Shown: positions 32,656 to 41,427 of the stretch, one piece after another
How positions within the stretch are numbered: position 1 is the stretch's first letter
Layout of the letters: the number at the start of each line of letters is the position of its first letter
Source of the DNA: Actinomycetospora corticicola
GTDB taxonomy: Bacteria; Actinomycetota; Actinomycetes; Mycobacteriales; Pseudonocardiaceae
Assembly (NCBI RefSeq): GCF_013409505.1
Contig: NZ_JACCBN010000001.1
Coordinates: 2,666,001-2,730,000 of the forward strand
Direction of reading: 5' to 3'
Length of the DNA stretch: 64,000 nucleotides
Notes under the pieces: generated by a model
The model's database searches: none
What the model was told of the DNA's origin: nothing
Seen by the model: only the letters and a program-made list of their open reading frames with translations
Program-made: the position numbers and the translations under genes

Positions 32656-34674
32656 ATGACGACGACCGCGGAACCGGCCGACGAGGACCGGGTGCTCAGC
32701 GAGGAGGAGTCGCGCGCGATCCGGCGCGGCGTGCCCCACCCGCGGGTGCCGATGCCCGTGGTCGCCCTGCCGACGCTCGCGCTGTTCCTCGGGTCCCTGG
32801 CGGCCTGGATCGGCGCGACGTGGTGGGTGCTCGCCGGCGAGGACCCGTGGCGCTACGCCGTGACGATCCCGGTCCACGCGGTCGTCACCTTCACGATGTT
32901 CACGGTGCTCCACGAGACGATCCACCTCGCGGGCGGGCGGTCGCGCCGGGTCAACGAGCTCCTCGGGCGCCTCGCCATGCCGTTCGTCGTGGCCTGGGCG
33001 GCGTTCCCGCTCGTGCGCTACCTGCACATCGAGCACCACCGGAACACCAACGAGGACGTGGCGACCGACCCCGACGCGTGGTCCTCCGCCGGACCCGCGT
33101 GGCTCTGGCCGCTGCGGTGGCTGACCCTCGACCTCTGGTACCTGCGCTTCTACGCGCCGCGCATCCCGGGCCGCCCGCGCGCGGAGCTCGCGGAGCAGGC
33201 CGCCGTGTTCGCCGTCGTGATCGGCGGCTTCGTCACGCTCGCGCTCACCGGGCACGGCTGGGAGCTGCTGATGATCTACCTGATCCCCCAGCGGATCGGC
33301 GTCGGCATCCTCGTCTGGTGGTTCGACTGGCTGCCCCACCACGACCTCGAGGCCACCGCGCGGTCCGACCGCTTCCACGCCACCCGCATCCGCGTCGGGT
33401 GGGAGCGCGTGATGAACCCGCTGATGCTCTACCAGAACTACCACCTGGTGCATCACATCCACCCGACGATCCCGTTCTACCGGTACGTGCAGGTCTGGCG
33501 GCGGTCCGAGTCCGACTGGCTCGAGCGCGACGTCCCGATCGTCACCGCCTGGGGCACCGAGCTCGACGCCTCCGAGTACCGCGCGTGGCGGAACATCATC
33601 GCCACCTACGACCGCGACGCCGACCTCCCGCGTCTCCCCCACCGCCTGCGCGTCGAGGAGGTCCGTCGCCTCACCCCGGACGCGGTGTCGATCACCTTCG
33701 CGGTGCCCGACGAGCTCCGCGAGGCCTTCCGGTTCGCCCCCGGGCAGAACGTCACGGTGGCCGCGGAGATCGACGGGGAGACGGTCCGCCGGAACTACTC
33801 GATCTGCACCGCGGCCGGGTCGGGAGTCCTGCGCGTCGCCGTGCGCCGCATCGAGGGCGGGGCCTTCTCCACCTGGGCCAACACCGAGCTGCGCGCCGGG
33901 GACGAGCTCGAGGTGACCCCGCCGGCCGGAGCCTTCACCGTCGCGACCGACCGACGGAACGCCCGCCACGTGGCCGCGGTCGCCGCCGGCAGCGGCATCA
34001 CGCCCGTCATCTCCATCCTCACCAGCACGCTCGACGCCGAGCCGCGCTCGCGCGCCACGCTGCTCTACGCCAACCGCGACGCCGAGCACACGATGTTCGC
34101 CGACGAGCTCGCCATGCTCGTCCGCCGCTACGAGGGTCGGCTCTCCGTGGTCCACCACCACTCACGTGCCACGGCGGAGGATTCCCGACGACGGGTCGTG
34201 CCCGGCCGGCTCGACGCCGCGCAGCTCTCCGAGCACCTGGCGGACCCGGCCCTGCGCGCGGCGGACTGGTTCCTGTGCGGGCCCGCCGCGATGCTCGACG
34301 ACCTGGAGCCGGTCCTGCGCGGGCACGGCGTCGACGAGGTGCGCCGCGAGCTCTTCGTGGCTCCCGACGACGAGCCGGGCGACCTCGGCGACATCGTCCC
34401 CGCGACCGTCGCGGTGACCCGCGGCGGGGAGACGACCGAGGTCGCGAGCACCGGCACCGCGTCGCTGCTGGAGAGCACCCTCGCCGCCGGCGTCGACGTG
34501 CCCTACCTGTGCACCGGCGGCATCTGCGGCACCTGCGTGGCCACCGTGACCCGCGGCGAGGTCCACATGCAGCAGAACTACGCCCTCTCCCCCACCGAGA
34601 TCGAGGCCGGGCGTGTGCTGACCTGTCAGGCGCGCCCGACGACCCCGGAGGTCGCGGTCGACTACGACCGCTGA
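32656..34674 (+). CDS. Single-chain membrane fatty-acid desaturase/hydroxylase-reductase-ferredoxin fusion
   Basis: A 672-residue three-part enzyme. Residues 1-290 are a membrane di-iron domain with His boxes HETIH (86-90), HIEHH (124-128), WLPHHD (225-230) and HLVHHIHP (263-270), and TM segments around 36-60, 70-86, 182-215. Residues 325-560 are a ferredoxin-NADP reductase-like FAD/NAD domain (FAPGQNVTVAAEIDGETVRR, NYSICTA, AAGSGITPVISIL). The last 85 residues are a plant-type [2Fe-2S] domain (CTGGICGTC, later TCQ). All electron carriers are fused to the oxygenase, so it should be self-sufficient with NAD(P)H. It probably desaturates or hydroxylates acyl or alkyl chains. Confidence 0.86.
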   Translation: MTTTAEPADEDRVLSEEESRAIRRGVPHPRVPMPVVALPTLALFLGSLAAWIGATWWVLAGEDPWRYAVTIPVHAVVTFTMFTVLHETIHLAGGRSRRVNELLGRLAMPFVVAWAAFPLVRYLHIEHHRNTNEDVATDPDAWSSAGPAWLWPLRWLTLDLWYLRFYAPRIPGRPRAELAEQAAVFAVVIGGFVTLALTGHGWELLMIYLIPQRIGVGILVWWFDWLPHHDLEATARSDRFHATRIRVGWERVMNPLMLYQNYHLVHHIHPTIPFYRYVQVWRRSESDWLERDVPIVTAWGTELDASEYRAWRNIIATYDRDADLPRLPHRLRVEEVRRLTPDAVSITFAVPDELREAFRFAPGQNVTVAAEIDGETVRRNYSICTAAGSGVLRVAVRRIEGGAFSTWANTELRAGDELEVTPPAGAFTVATDRRNARHVAAVAAGSGITPVISILTSTLDAEPRSRATLLYANRDAEHTMFADELAMLVRRYEGRLSVVHHHSRATAEDSRRRVVPGRLDAAQLSEHLADPALRAADWFLCGPAAMLDDLEPVLRGHGVDEVRRELFVAPDDEPGDLGDIVPATVAVTRGGETTEVASTGTASLLESTLAAGVDVPYLCTGGICGTCVATVTRGEVHMQQNYALSPTEIEAGRVLTCQARPTTPEVAVDYDR

Positions 34675-34690
34675 CCTCCGGGGCCCGGCG

Positions 34691-36853
34691 TCAGGCGCTC
34701 GCCTTGGCCTTGCGCCGCCACTGGGTGAGGGCGCGCTCGGTGTAGCCGTTGGGCTCGGTCCCGCCGGTGAAGACCAGTTCGAGGGCGGCCTGGAACGACT
34801 CGCTGCCCTCCAGGTCCGGCGCCATCGGCGGGTAGTCGTCCTGGCCCTCGTTCTGCTCGTCGACCAGGGCCGCCATGCGGGCGAACGTGTCGCGGACGGT
34901 CTGCTCGTCGACGACGCCGTGCTCGAGCCAGTTCGCGATGAGCTGGCTGGAGATCCGCAGCGTGGCGCGGTCCTCCATGAGGCCGACGCCGTCGAGGTCC
35001 GGCACCGTCGAGCAGCCGATGCCCATGCCGACCCAGCGGACGACGTAACCGAGGATCGACTGGGCGTTGGTCTCCAGCTCGTGGCGCACGTCGGACTCGG
35101 AGAGCGTGCCCGGGTCGGAGAGCGGGAGCTCGAGCAGGTTGCGGCGGTCGGCCACGGGCCGCCGCGCGATCTCGTCCTGGACGGCGTGCACGTCGACGCG
35201 CAGGTAGTGCAACGCGTGCAGCGTCGCCGCGGTCGGCGAGGGCACCCAGGCCGTGTTCGCGCCCGCCTTCGGGTGGCCGATCTTCTGCTCGAGCATCTCG
35301 GCCATGGCGGCGGGCTTGGCCCACATGCCCTTGCCGACCTGCGCGTGGTGCTCGAAGCCCGCCGCCAGGGCGACGTCGACGTTGCGGTCCTCGTAGGTCT
35401 GCAGCCACGTCGTCGACTTCATGTCGCCCTTGCGCAGCACCGGCCCGGCGGCGAAGCAGGTGTGGATCTCGTCGCCGGTGCGGTCGAGGAACCCGGTGTT
35501 GACGAAGATGACGCGGTGCGCGGCCGCGCCGATGCAGGCCGACAGGTTCGCCGTCGTCCGCTTCTCCTCGTCCATGATGCCGATCTTGAGCGTGTTCGCC
35601 TCGAGCCCGAGGGCCTCCTCGACCGCCGCGAACAGCTCGACGGTGAGCGCGACCTCGTCGGGACCGTGCTGCTTGGGCTTGACGAGGTAGAGACTCCCGG
35701 CGCGGGAATTGGTGTGCGGGCCGAGGCCGCGCAGGTCGTACAGGCCGGCGACGGCGCACACGAGCGCGTCGAGGACGCCCTCGTTGGTCTCGGCGCCGTC
35801 CGCGGTGAGCACCGCGTTCGTCGTCATGTGGTGCCCGCACGTCCGCACGAGCATGAGCGAGCGACCCGGCAGCGTGAGCGCCGATCCGTCGGCGGCGGTG
35901 TACTCGCGGTCGGGGTGGACCCGCCGGGTGACGGTCTCCCCGCCCTTCGAGAACTCCGCGACCAGGTCGCCGGTCATCAGCCCGAGCCAGGTGCGGTAGG
36001 CCAGGGCCTTGTCTTCGCCGTCGACGGTCGCGACCGAGTCCTCGAGGTCGACGATCGTGGTCACCGCCGACTCCAGCACGACGTCGCTGACGTCGGCGTG
36101 GTGCTGGCGGCCGACCTGGGTGGACGGGTCGATCACGAGGTCGACGTGCAGGCCGTTGCGGACGAGCAGGACGCTGCCCTTCCCCTCGCCGTCGGGGGCG
36201 TTGAAGCCCGCGTACGACGACGGGTCCGCGAGGCCGACGCTGCCGTCGGCGGTGTCCGCGGCGAGCCCGTCGGTCGACGGACGGTAGGCGGTCACGTCGG
36301 CGTGGCTGCCGCGCTCGAGCGGGAACAGCTCGTCGAGCAGGGCGTCGGCGGCCTCGATGACCTGGGCGCCGCGCTTCTCGTCGTAGCCCTTCGCGAGCTC
36401 GTGGTCCTGCGGGAGCGCGTCGGTGCCGTAGAACGCGTCGAACAGCGAGCCCCAGCGCGCGTTCGCGGCGTTGAGCGCGAACCGCGCGTTCGTCGAGGGC
36501 ACCACCAGCTGCGGCCCCGGGATCTCGGCGATCTCCGGGTCGACCCGGTCGACCTCGATCGTGGGCACGCTCGACGGCTCCGGCGCGAGGTAGCCCAGGT
36601 CGGTCAGCAGCTGCTCGTAATCGTCCCGCGAGCCCGCGCCGTGCTCCTTGTGCCAGGCGTCGATCTTGTCCTGCAGGTCGTCACGCTCGGCCAGCGCCGT
36701 CGCGATGCGGGGCGTGAACCGCTCCTGCAGGTCGGCCAGGGTCGACCAGAACTGCTCGGGGGTGATCTCCACCTGGGCGAGCAGCTCGTCCTCGACGAAC
36801 GCTCGCAGGTGCTCGTCGACCTGCAGCCCGGACCGTTCGGACATCTCGGACAC
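34691..36853 (-). CDS. glcB: Malate synthase G
   Basis: A 720-residue protein, the usual length of isoform G, condensing glyoxylate and acetyl-CoA to malate. Diagnostic stretches: NARWGSLFDAFYGTDALPQD, VVLESAVTTIVDLEDSVATV, GSLYLVKPKQHGPDEVALTV, LKIGIMDEEKRTTANLSACI, INTGFLDRTGDEIHT-like VNTGFLDRTGDEIHTCF. GTG 36853 is preferred (GAAGGGCGG upstream); ATG 36844 is an alternative. The glyoxylate shunt would help growth on acetyl-CoA made by neighbouring acyl-chain pathways. No isocitrate lyase gene is in view. Confidence 0.94.
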   Translation of the reverse strand: MSEMSERSGLQVDEHLRAFVEDELLAQVEITPEQFWSTLADLQERFTPRIATALAERDDLQDKIDAWHKEHGAGSRDDYEQLLTDLGYLAPEPSSVPTIEVDRVDPEIAEIPGPQLVVPSTNARFALNAANARWGSLFDAFYGTDALPQDHELAKGYDEKRGAQVIEAADALLDELFPLERGSHADVTAYRPSTDGLAADTADGSVGLADPSSYAGFNAPDGEGKGSVLLVRNGLHVDLVIDPSTQVGRQHHADVSDVVLESAVTTIVDLEDSVATVDGEDKALAYRTWLGLMTGDLVAEFSKGGETVTRRVHPDREYTAADGSALTLPGRSLMLVRTCGHHMTTNAVLTADGAETNEGVLDALVCAVAGLYDLRGLGPHTNSRAGSLYLVKPKQHGPDEVALTVELFAAVEEALGLEANTLKIGIMDEEKRTTANLSACIGAAAHRVIFVNTGFLDRTGDEIHTCFAAGPVLRKGDMKSTTWLQTYEDRNVDVALAAGFEHHAQVGKGMWAKPAAMAEMLEQKIGHPKAGANTAWVPSPTAATLHALHYLRVDVHAVQDEIARRPVADRRNLLELPLSDPGTLSESDVRHELETNAQSILGYVVRWVGMGIGCSTVPDLDGVGLMEDRATLRISSQLIANWLEHGVVDEQTVRDTFARMAALVDEQNEGQDDYPPMAPDLEGSESFQAALELVFTGGTEPNGYTERALTQWRRKAKASA

Positions 36854-37037
36854 TGACGGACCGCCCTTCTCGCCTGCTGAACTCATCACCGGTCCTGTTC
36901 CCCGCTGGCGGCCCTCGCTACTCGGCCACGTCCGTCCACCCGGTCCGACCGGACGGGGGCGCATCGTCGGCGGCACCGGACCCATCCCGCGCTTTCCGTG
37001 CTTGTCCCCCGCGAGGACGGGCAGCACGGTGACGGGT

Positions 37038-38579
37038 ATGGCCGAGCAGACCGCGACCGGACCCACGACGACGGACGCTCCCGGGACGTCCTCGGTCGAC
37101 CGGGTCGTGGCGGCCCTGGAGGCCGCGGGCGAGCGGGTGGTGCTGGTGCACCCCGACGGGGAGACGACCGGCGCGGAGCTGCTCGCAGCGGTCCGCCGCT
37201 ACGCCCGGGCGCTGGACGGGCTGGGCATCGTCCCCGGGGACCTGGTCGCGCAGTACGCGCCGAACCGCCCCGACGCGCTCGCGGTCCGCTACGCCACCCA
37301 CCTGATCGGCGCCGCGGCGGTGTACCTCTCCGCGCCGCCCGGGGCCGACCGACGGGCCCGCCAGCTCGAGCAGATCGACCCGCGGCTGGTGGTGGTGTTC
37401 CCGCGGACCGCGCAGTGGCTGCCGGTCACGACGGCGCCGGTCGCCGCCGTCGGGTCGGTCGAGGGCGTGCCGCTGCGCCTCGACGAGCTCGCCGCCGGGC
37501 AGTCCACGGAGCCGTTCGCGTCGCGGTCCCGGCCCGGCGACCTGGGCACGGTGCTCTCCTCGGGCGGCACCACCGGAATCCCGAAGGCCAGCATCCGGGA
37601 CGTCGCCGCGTGGGCGGCCGCCGTCGCGACACCACCTCGCCCGGAGCGCCGCCAGCTCGCGTCGGGCGCCGAGGCCTACCTGACCCAGATCCTCGTCGCC
37701 CAGACCCTCATCGGCGGCGGCACGGTCGTCCTGCGCGACGACTCCGAGCCCGCCGCACTGCTCGAGGCGATCGAATCCGAGCGGATCACCGACCTGTTCC
37801 TCGTCGAACCGCAGCTGGCCGCCCTGATCGACCATCCCGACGTCGGGCGCCGGGACCTCTCGAGCCTGCGCACGCTGACCCACATCGGCGCCTCGGCGCC
37901 GCCGGCGCTGCGCCGCCGGGCGTACGAGCGGCTCGGTCCCGTGCTGCAGCACACCTACGGCGCGAGCGAGATGGGGATCGTCAGCGCGCTGCGCCCCGAG
38001 GAGTACGACCCCACCGACCCGGCGCGCGCCACCAGTGCGGGTCGCATCCTGCCCGGGGTCGAGGTCCGCTTCCGCGCCGCGGACGGGAGGCTCGACCCGG
38101 CGTCCGGAAGCATGGAGGTCCGCTCGGCGGCGATGGCGCACGGCTACCGCAACCGCCCCGAGGAGCAGGCCGAGCACTTCGTCGACGGCTGGTACCGCAC
38201 CGGCGACCTCGGCCGCCTCGACCCGGACGGCCTCCTGCACGTGCTCGGACGGGCGGCCGACTGCGCGGTCGTCGACGGCAGACTCGTCACCCCGACCGGG
38301 ATCGAGGACGTGCTGATGGGGCTGCCGTCGGTGCGCTACGCCGTCGTCGTCGCCGACCTCGCCCACCACCGCCGGGTCGCCGCGGTCCTGCCCCCGACCG
38401 ACCGCGAGTCCGACCCGGCAGCGTGCCGGGCCGCGGTCGAGGCCGAGTACGGCGCGGGCGTGGCCGCAGGCCTCGTCGTCGTGCCGATGACCGACCTCCC
38501 GCTCACCGAACAGGGCAAGCCCGACCGCGCCGCCGTCCTCGCCGCCGCCTCCACGAGGGAGGAGGATGCCGGGGCATGA
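37038..38579 (+). CDS. AMP-dependent acyl-CoA synthetase/ligase
   Basis: A 513-residue adenylating enzyme. P-loop-like LSSGGTTGIPKASIRD, aromatic/ATP motif QHTYGASEMG, hinge Asp in YRTGDLGRLDPDGLLHVLGR, and C-terminal Lys in LTEQGKPDRAAVLAA. It activates a carboxylate with ATP and usually CoA. ATG 37038 has weak ribosome-binding support; GTG 37029 is better spaced from GAGGACGGG. The stop overlaps the next gene by 4 bp, so the hydrolase is co-translated. Confidence 0.87.
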   Translation: MAEQTATGPTTTDAPGTSSVDRVVAALEAAGERVVLVHPDGETTGAELLAAVRRYARALDGLGIVPGDLVAQYAPNRPDALAVRYATHLIGAAAVYLSAPPGADRRARQLEQIDPRLVVVFPRTAQWLPVTTAPVAAVGSVEGVPLRLDELAAGQSTEPFASRSRPGDLGTVLSSGGTTGIPKASIRDVAAWAAAVATPPRPERRQLASGAEAYLTQILVAQTLIGGGTVVLRDDSEPAALLEAIESERITDLFLVEPQLAALIDHPDVGRRDLSSLRTLTHIGASAPPALRRRAYERLGPVLQHTYGASEMGIVSALRPEEYDPTDPARATSAGRILPGVEVRFRAADGRLDPASGSMEVRSAAMAHGYRNRPEEQAEHFVDGWYRTGDLGRLDPDGLLHVLGRAADCAVVDGRLVTPTGIEDVLMGLPSVRYAVVVADLAHHRRVAAVLPPTDRESDPAACRAAVEAEYGAGVAAGLVVVPMTDLPLTEQGKPDRAAVLAAASTREEDAGA

Positions 38580-39340
38580 CGGTGGTACTGGTGCACGGCA
38601 ATCCGGAGAGCGCAGCCATCTGGGACCCGCTGGTCGGCGAGCTGGCCCGCGCGGGCGTGGAGGACGTCGTCCGGCTCTCCCCGCCCGGGTTCGGCGTGCC
38701 GCTGCCGCCCGACTTCCCCGCTACGGTCACCGCGTACCGCGACTGGCTGATCGGCGAGCTCGAACGCTTCGACCGGCCCGTCGACCTGCTCGGCCACGAC
38801 TGGGGTGGCGGCCACGTCGTGACCACGCTGATGGAACGCCCCGAGCTGGTGCGGAGCTGGGCCGACGACGCGCTGAGCCTGTTCGAGCCAGACTACGTGT
38901 GGCACGACCTCGCGCAGATCTGGCAGACACCCGGCGACGGCGAGGCCAACCTCGACGAGATGTTCGGCGGCACCCCCGCCGAGCGCGCCGCACGGATGGA
39001 GTCCTTCGGCATCGGTCACGCCGAGGCCCTGCAGATCGCGGGCGTGCAGGGTGCGGAGATGAAGCGGGCGGTCCTCGCGCTCTACCGGTCCGCCGCCCAG
39101 CCGGCCATGGCCGAGCTCGGCAGGGCCCTCCCGACGTTGGCCGGTCGCCCCGGCCTCGCGGTGCTCGCGACGGCGGACCCCTTCGGAGGCTCCGAGGACC
39201 TCCGACGTCGCGCCGCGCAGCGGGCCGGCGCCGAGGTCGCCGTGCTCGACGGCCTGGGCCACTGGTGGATGGCCGAGGACCCGGCGCGTGCGGCCCGCGT
39301 CCTCACCGCCTTCTGGCGCGCCCGCGCGTGGAGCGCCTGA
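38576..39340 (+). CDS. Alpha/beta hydrolase with HDWGG Asp nucleophile, coupled to acyl-AMP ligase
   Basis: A 254-residue hydrolase: VVLVHGNPESAAIWDPL, LLGHDWGGGHVVTTLMERP with Asp nucleophile, WADDALSLFEPDYVWHDLAQ, catalytic His in DGLGHWWMAED. It is clearly paralogous to the gene at 9067-9969 (shared [35 protein letters not shown]). ATG overlaps the ligase TGA (ATGA). The coupling suggests it makes or cleaves the ligase's acid substrate. True substrate unknown. Confidence 0.82.
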   Translation: MTVVLVHGNPESAAIWDPLVGELARAGVEDVVRLSPPGFGVPLPPDFPATVTAYRDWLIGELERFDRPVDLLGHDWGGGHVVTTLMERPELVRSWADDALSLFEPDYVWHDLAQIWQTPGDGEANLDEMFGGTPAERAARMESFGIGHAEALQIAGVQGAEMKRAVLALYRSAAQPAMAELGRALPTLAGRPGLAVLATADPFGGSEDLRRRAAQRAGAEVAVLDGLGHWWMAEDPARAARVLTAFWRARAWSA

Positions 39341-39358
39341 GCCACTCAGAGCTCGCGG

Positions 39359-40206
39359 TCAGGAGGGGCGCCGGAGGTCGGAGAGCACGGCGTCCGCGAA
39401 GGACGTGGCCGGCCGGCCGAGCAGCCAGCCGAGCACGTTCGCGTTGCCCGGCAGCCCGTGGGCGTCGTACTCGGCGCGCATCGCCTCCACCGCGTCCGCC
39501 TCCGGGGAACCTCGTTCGAACAGGCCCCAATCGCCGGGCCCCAGACGCCGGGTGCGCAGCGTGCGCCCCGTGACCCGAGCGACGGTCGCGATCATCGCGC
39601 TCAGCCCGAGACGCTCGGGGCCGGCCAACTCGTAGGTCGCAGCGTGGTGCCCGTCCTCGGTGAGGACCGTGGCCGCGACCTCCGCGACGTCACCGAGGTG
39701 GACGGCTGCCATGGGCGCCTCGGGGTCCCACGGGACCCCGACCTCGTCGTCCGGACCGACGATCATCCGGCTCACCGTCTGCGCGTAGATCGCCGGCTGC
39801 AGGATCGTCCACGCGACGCCGCACCGGCGCACGGCCTCCTCGCCGGCCGCCTTGCGCATGTGGTGCGGCAGCGCCGGCGTGTGGGGGTGGATGACCGAGT
39901 GCAGGACGACCCGTCCGACACCGGCCCGTACCGCGGCCCCGACCGCGTTGGCGATCAGCCGGTCCTCGTCGACCCGGAAGGGCGGCGGGACGAAGTGGAC
40001 CGCGCGCCCTCGAGAGCCGCGACGAGCGAGTCCTCGTCCCCGAGCTCGGCGGTCCGGGCCTCGTGAGCTGCGGGCGGCACGGCGGACGTACGCGTGATGC
40101 CACGCACCGCGCACCCGCGGGCCGCCAGCGCTTCCACGATCCGCGATCCCGTCCGGCCGGCAGCTCCGATCACGGCGACCGGCCCGCCGAGAACGTCACC
40201 GGCCAT
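39359..40206 (-). pseudogene. NmrA-like NAD(P)-binding protein, frameshifted
   Basis: ATG 40206 opens MAGDVLGGPVAVIGAAGRTG (Rossmann GAAGRTG) and runs to about SLVAALEGA near 40002. The homologous continuation, AVHFVPPPFRVDEDRLIANA to the C-terminus (SFADAVLSDLRRPS), is in another frame. The shift falls in a GC-rich run around 40000-40010 (CGCGCGCC on the plus strand) and equals one lost base, or one lost base plus whole codons. Joined, the product would be an atypical SDR of about 280 residues. It is a recent frameshift, a sequencing error or programmed slippage; the last is least likely. Confidence 0.78.
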
Positions 40207-40363
40207 GCTGACAACCCCGTCCCGTGCGCACGAGCGCCGATCCTCCCCCGGATCGGCCGTCGGCGCCCACGCTCCCGGTCGCGTCGTCGGCTGCCGCCCC
40301 TCCGTCCGTCCGCACGACCGACGCACCCGCGACCGTCGGTCGGGCACGGATCGTGCACGGCCG

Positions 40364-41296
40364 TCAGACGATCTCCGTCAGCTCCGGCAGCTCGTACCGA
40401 CGGACCTCGCGCAACGCGGCGAGGCCGGCCGCGATCCCGGGCTGCTCGGCCGCTCCGCGACGCACGGCGGTGACGACGTGGCGGGTGGGCACCGAGGCCC
40501 CCGCGATCGGGATGCGCCGGGTGTCGGCGGTGGCGGGGAGGTCGACCAGGCGCGGGATCAGGGCGACCCCGAAGCCACGGGCGACGAGCGCGGCCCCGGT
40601 GTCCCAGGTGTCGGCGTGGTGCTCGACGGCGGGGTCGAACCCGGCGCCGGTGCAGGCCAGGGTCACGAGCTGGTGGTACGCGCGGCCCGGCGACCCCATC
40701 ACCCACGGGTCGCCCGCGAGCTCGTCCAGGGACACCGAACTGCGGGCGGCGTGCGGGTGGTCGGGCCCGACCAGGACGTCGAGCGGCTCCTGGTAGAGCG
40801 GGAACTGTTCGAAGGCGGTGTCCGTGCGCGGCGGGATGCTCGGCGTCGCCACCACCACCGCGACGTCGGTGTCCCCCGCCGCGAGCAGGTCGAAGGCGCG
40901 CGCCGGCTCGATCTCGCGCAGGCGAACCCGCAGGCCGGGATGCCGCTGCCGCAGCAGGGCCAACGCCCGTGGCGCGACGACGGCGGCCGCGGTGGAGAAG
41001 GCCGCGAACCGCAGCGTGCCGGCGAGCTCGGTGCGCTCCTGGTAGGCGGCGAGGTCGGCCTGCGCCCGCTCCCACTGCGCGGTGAGCGTCGCGGCGTGCT
41101 CGAGCAGGGTGTGCGCGGCCGCGGTCAACCGGACCGTGCGCCCGGTCGGTTCCAGCAGCACGACGTCGAGCTCGCGCGCCAGGGCCTGCATCTGGTGCGA
41201 GACCGCCGACGGGGTCAGGCGGCACACCTCGGCGGCGGCCGTGACGGTGCCGTGCCGGGCGATCGCCTGGAGGACCCGGAGACGGCGATCGATCAT
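40364..41296 (-). CDS. LysR-family regulator of the betaine operon
   Basis: A 310-residue LysR protein: N-terminal HTH (IDRRLRVLQAIARHGTVTAA, AEVCRLTPSAVSHQMQALAR) and an effector-binding domain (GTLRFAAFSTAAAVVAPRAL, DVAVVVATPSIPPRTDTAFE, GFGVALIPRLVDLPATADTR). It diverges from the SolA-like oxidase gene 131 bp away, the standard layout for a LysR activator of a catabolic operon. The effector is probably a betaine or N-methylated amino acid (inference). Confidence 0.88.
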   Translation of the reverse strand: MIDRRLRVLQAIARHGTVTAAAEVCRLTPSAVSHQMQALARELDVVLLEPTGRTVRLTAAAHTLLEHAATLTAQWERAQADLAAYQERTELAGTLRFAAFSTAAAVVAPRALALLRQRHPGLRVRLREIEPARAFDLLAAGDTDVAVVVATPSIPPRTDTAFEQFPLYQEPLDVLVGPDHPHAARSSVSLDELAGDPWVMGSPGRAYHQLVTLACTGAGFDPAVEHHADTWDTGAALVARGFGVALIPRLVDLPATADTRRIPIAGASVPTRHVVTAVRRGAAEQPGIAAGLAALREVRRYELPELTEIV

Positions 41297-41427
41297 GTAC
41301 CGATCGTACAAGGTCACGTGTACGAACCTTCGATGGACGGAATGAATTGATCTCCGCACACTGAGCGTGCACCTCGGGGTGACGGCGCCGCTCCCCGGAA
41401 ACCGCACTGTTCTCCTGGAGTCCGGCC
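41297..41427. promoter_or_regulatory. LysR/oxidase divergent promoter region
   Basis: Contains GTACCGATCGTAC (41297-41309) and a second GTACGAAC (41321-41328) with an intervening CACGTG. The repeated GTAC half-sites near the LysR start are candidate LysR contacts. GGAG precedes the downstream ATG. Confidence 0.4.
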
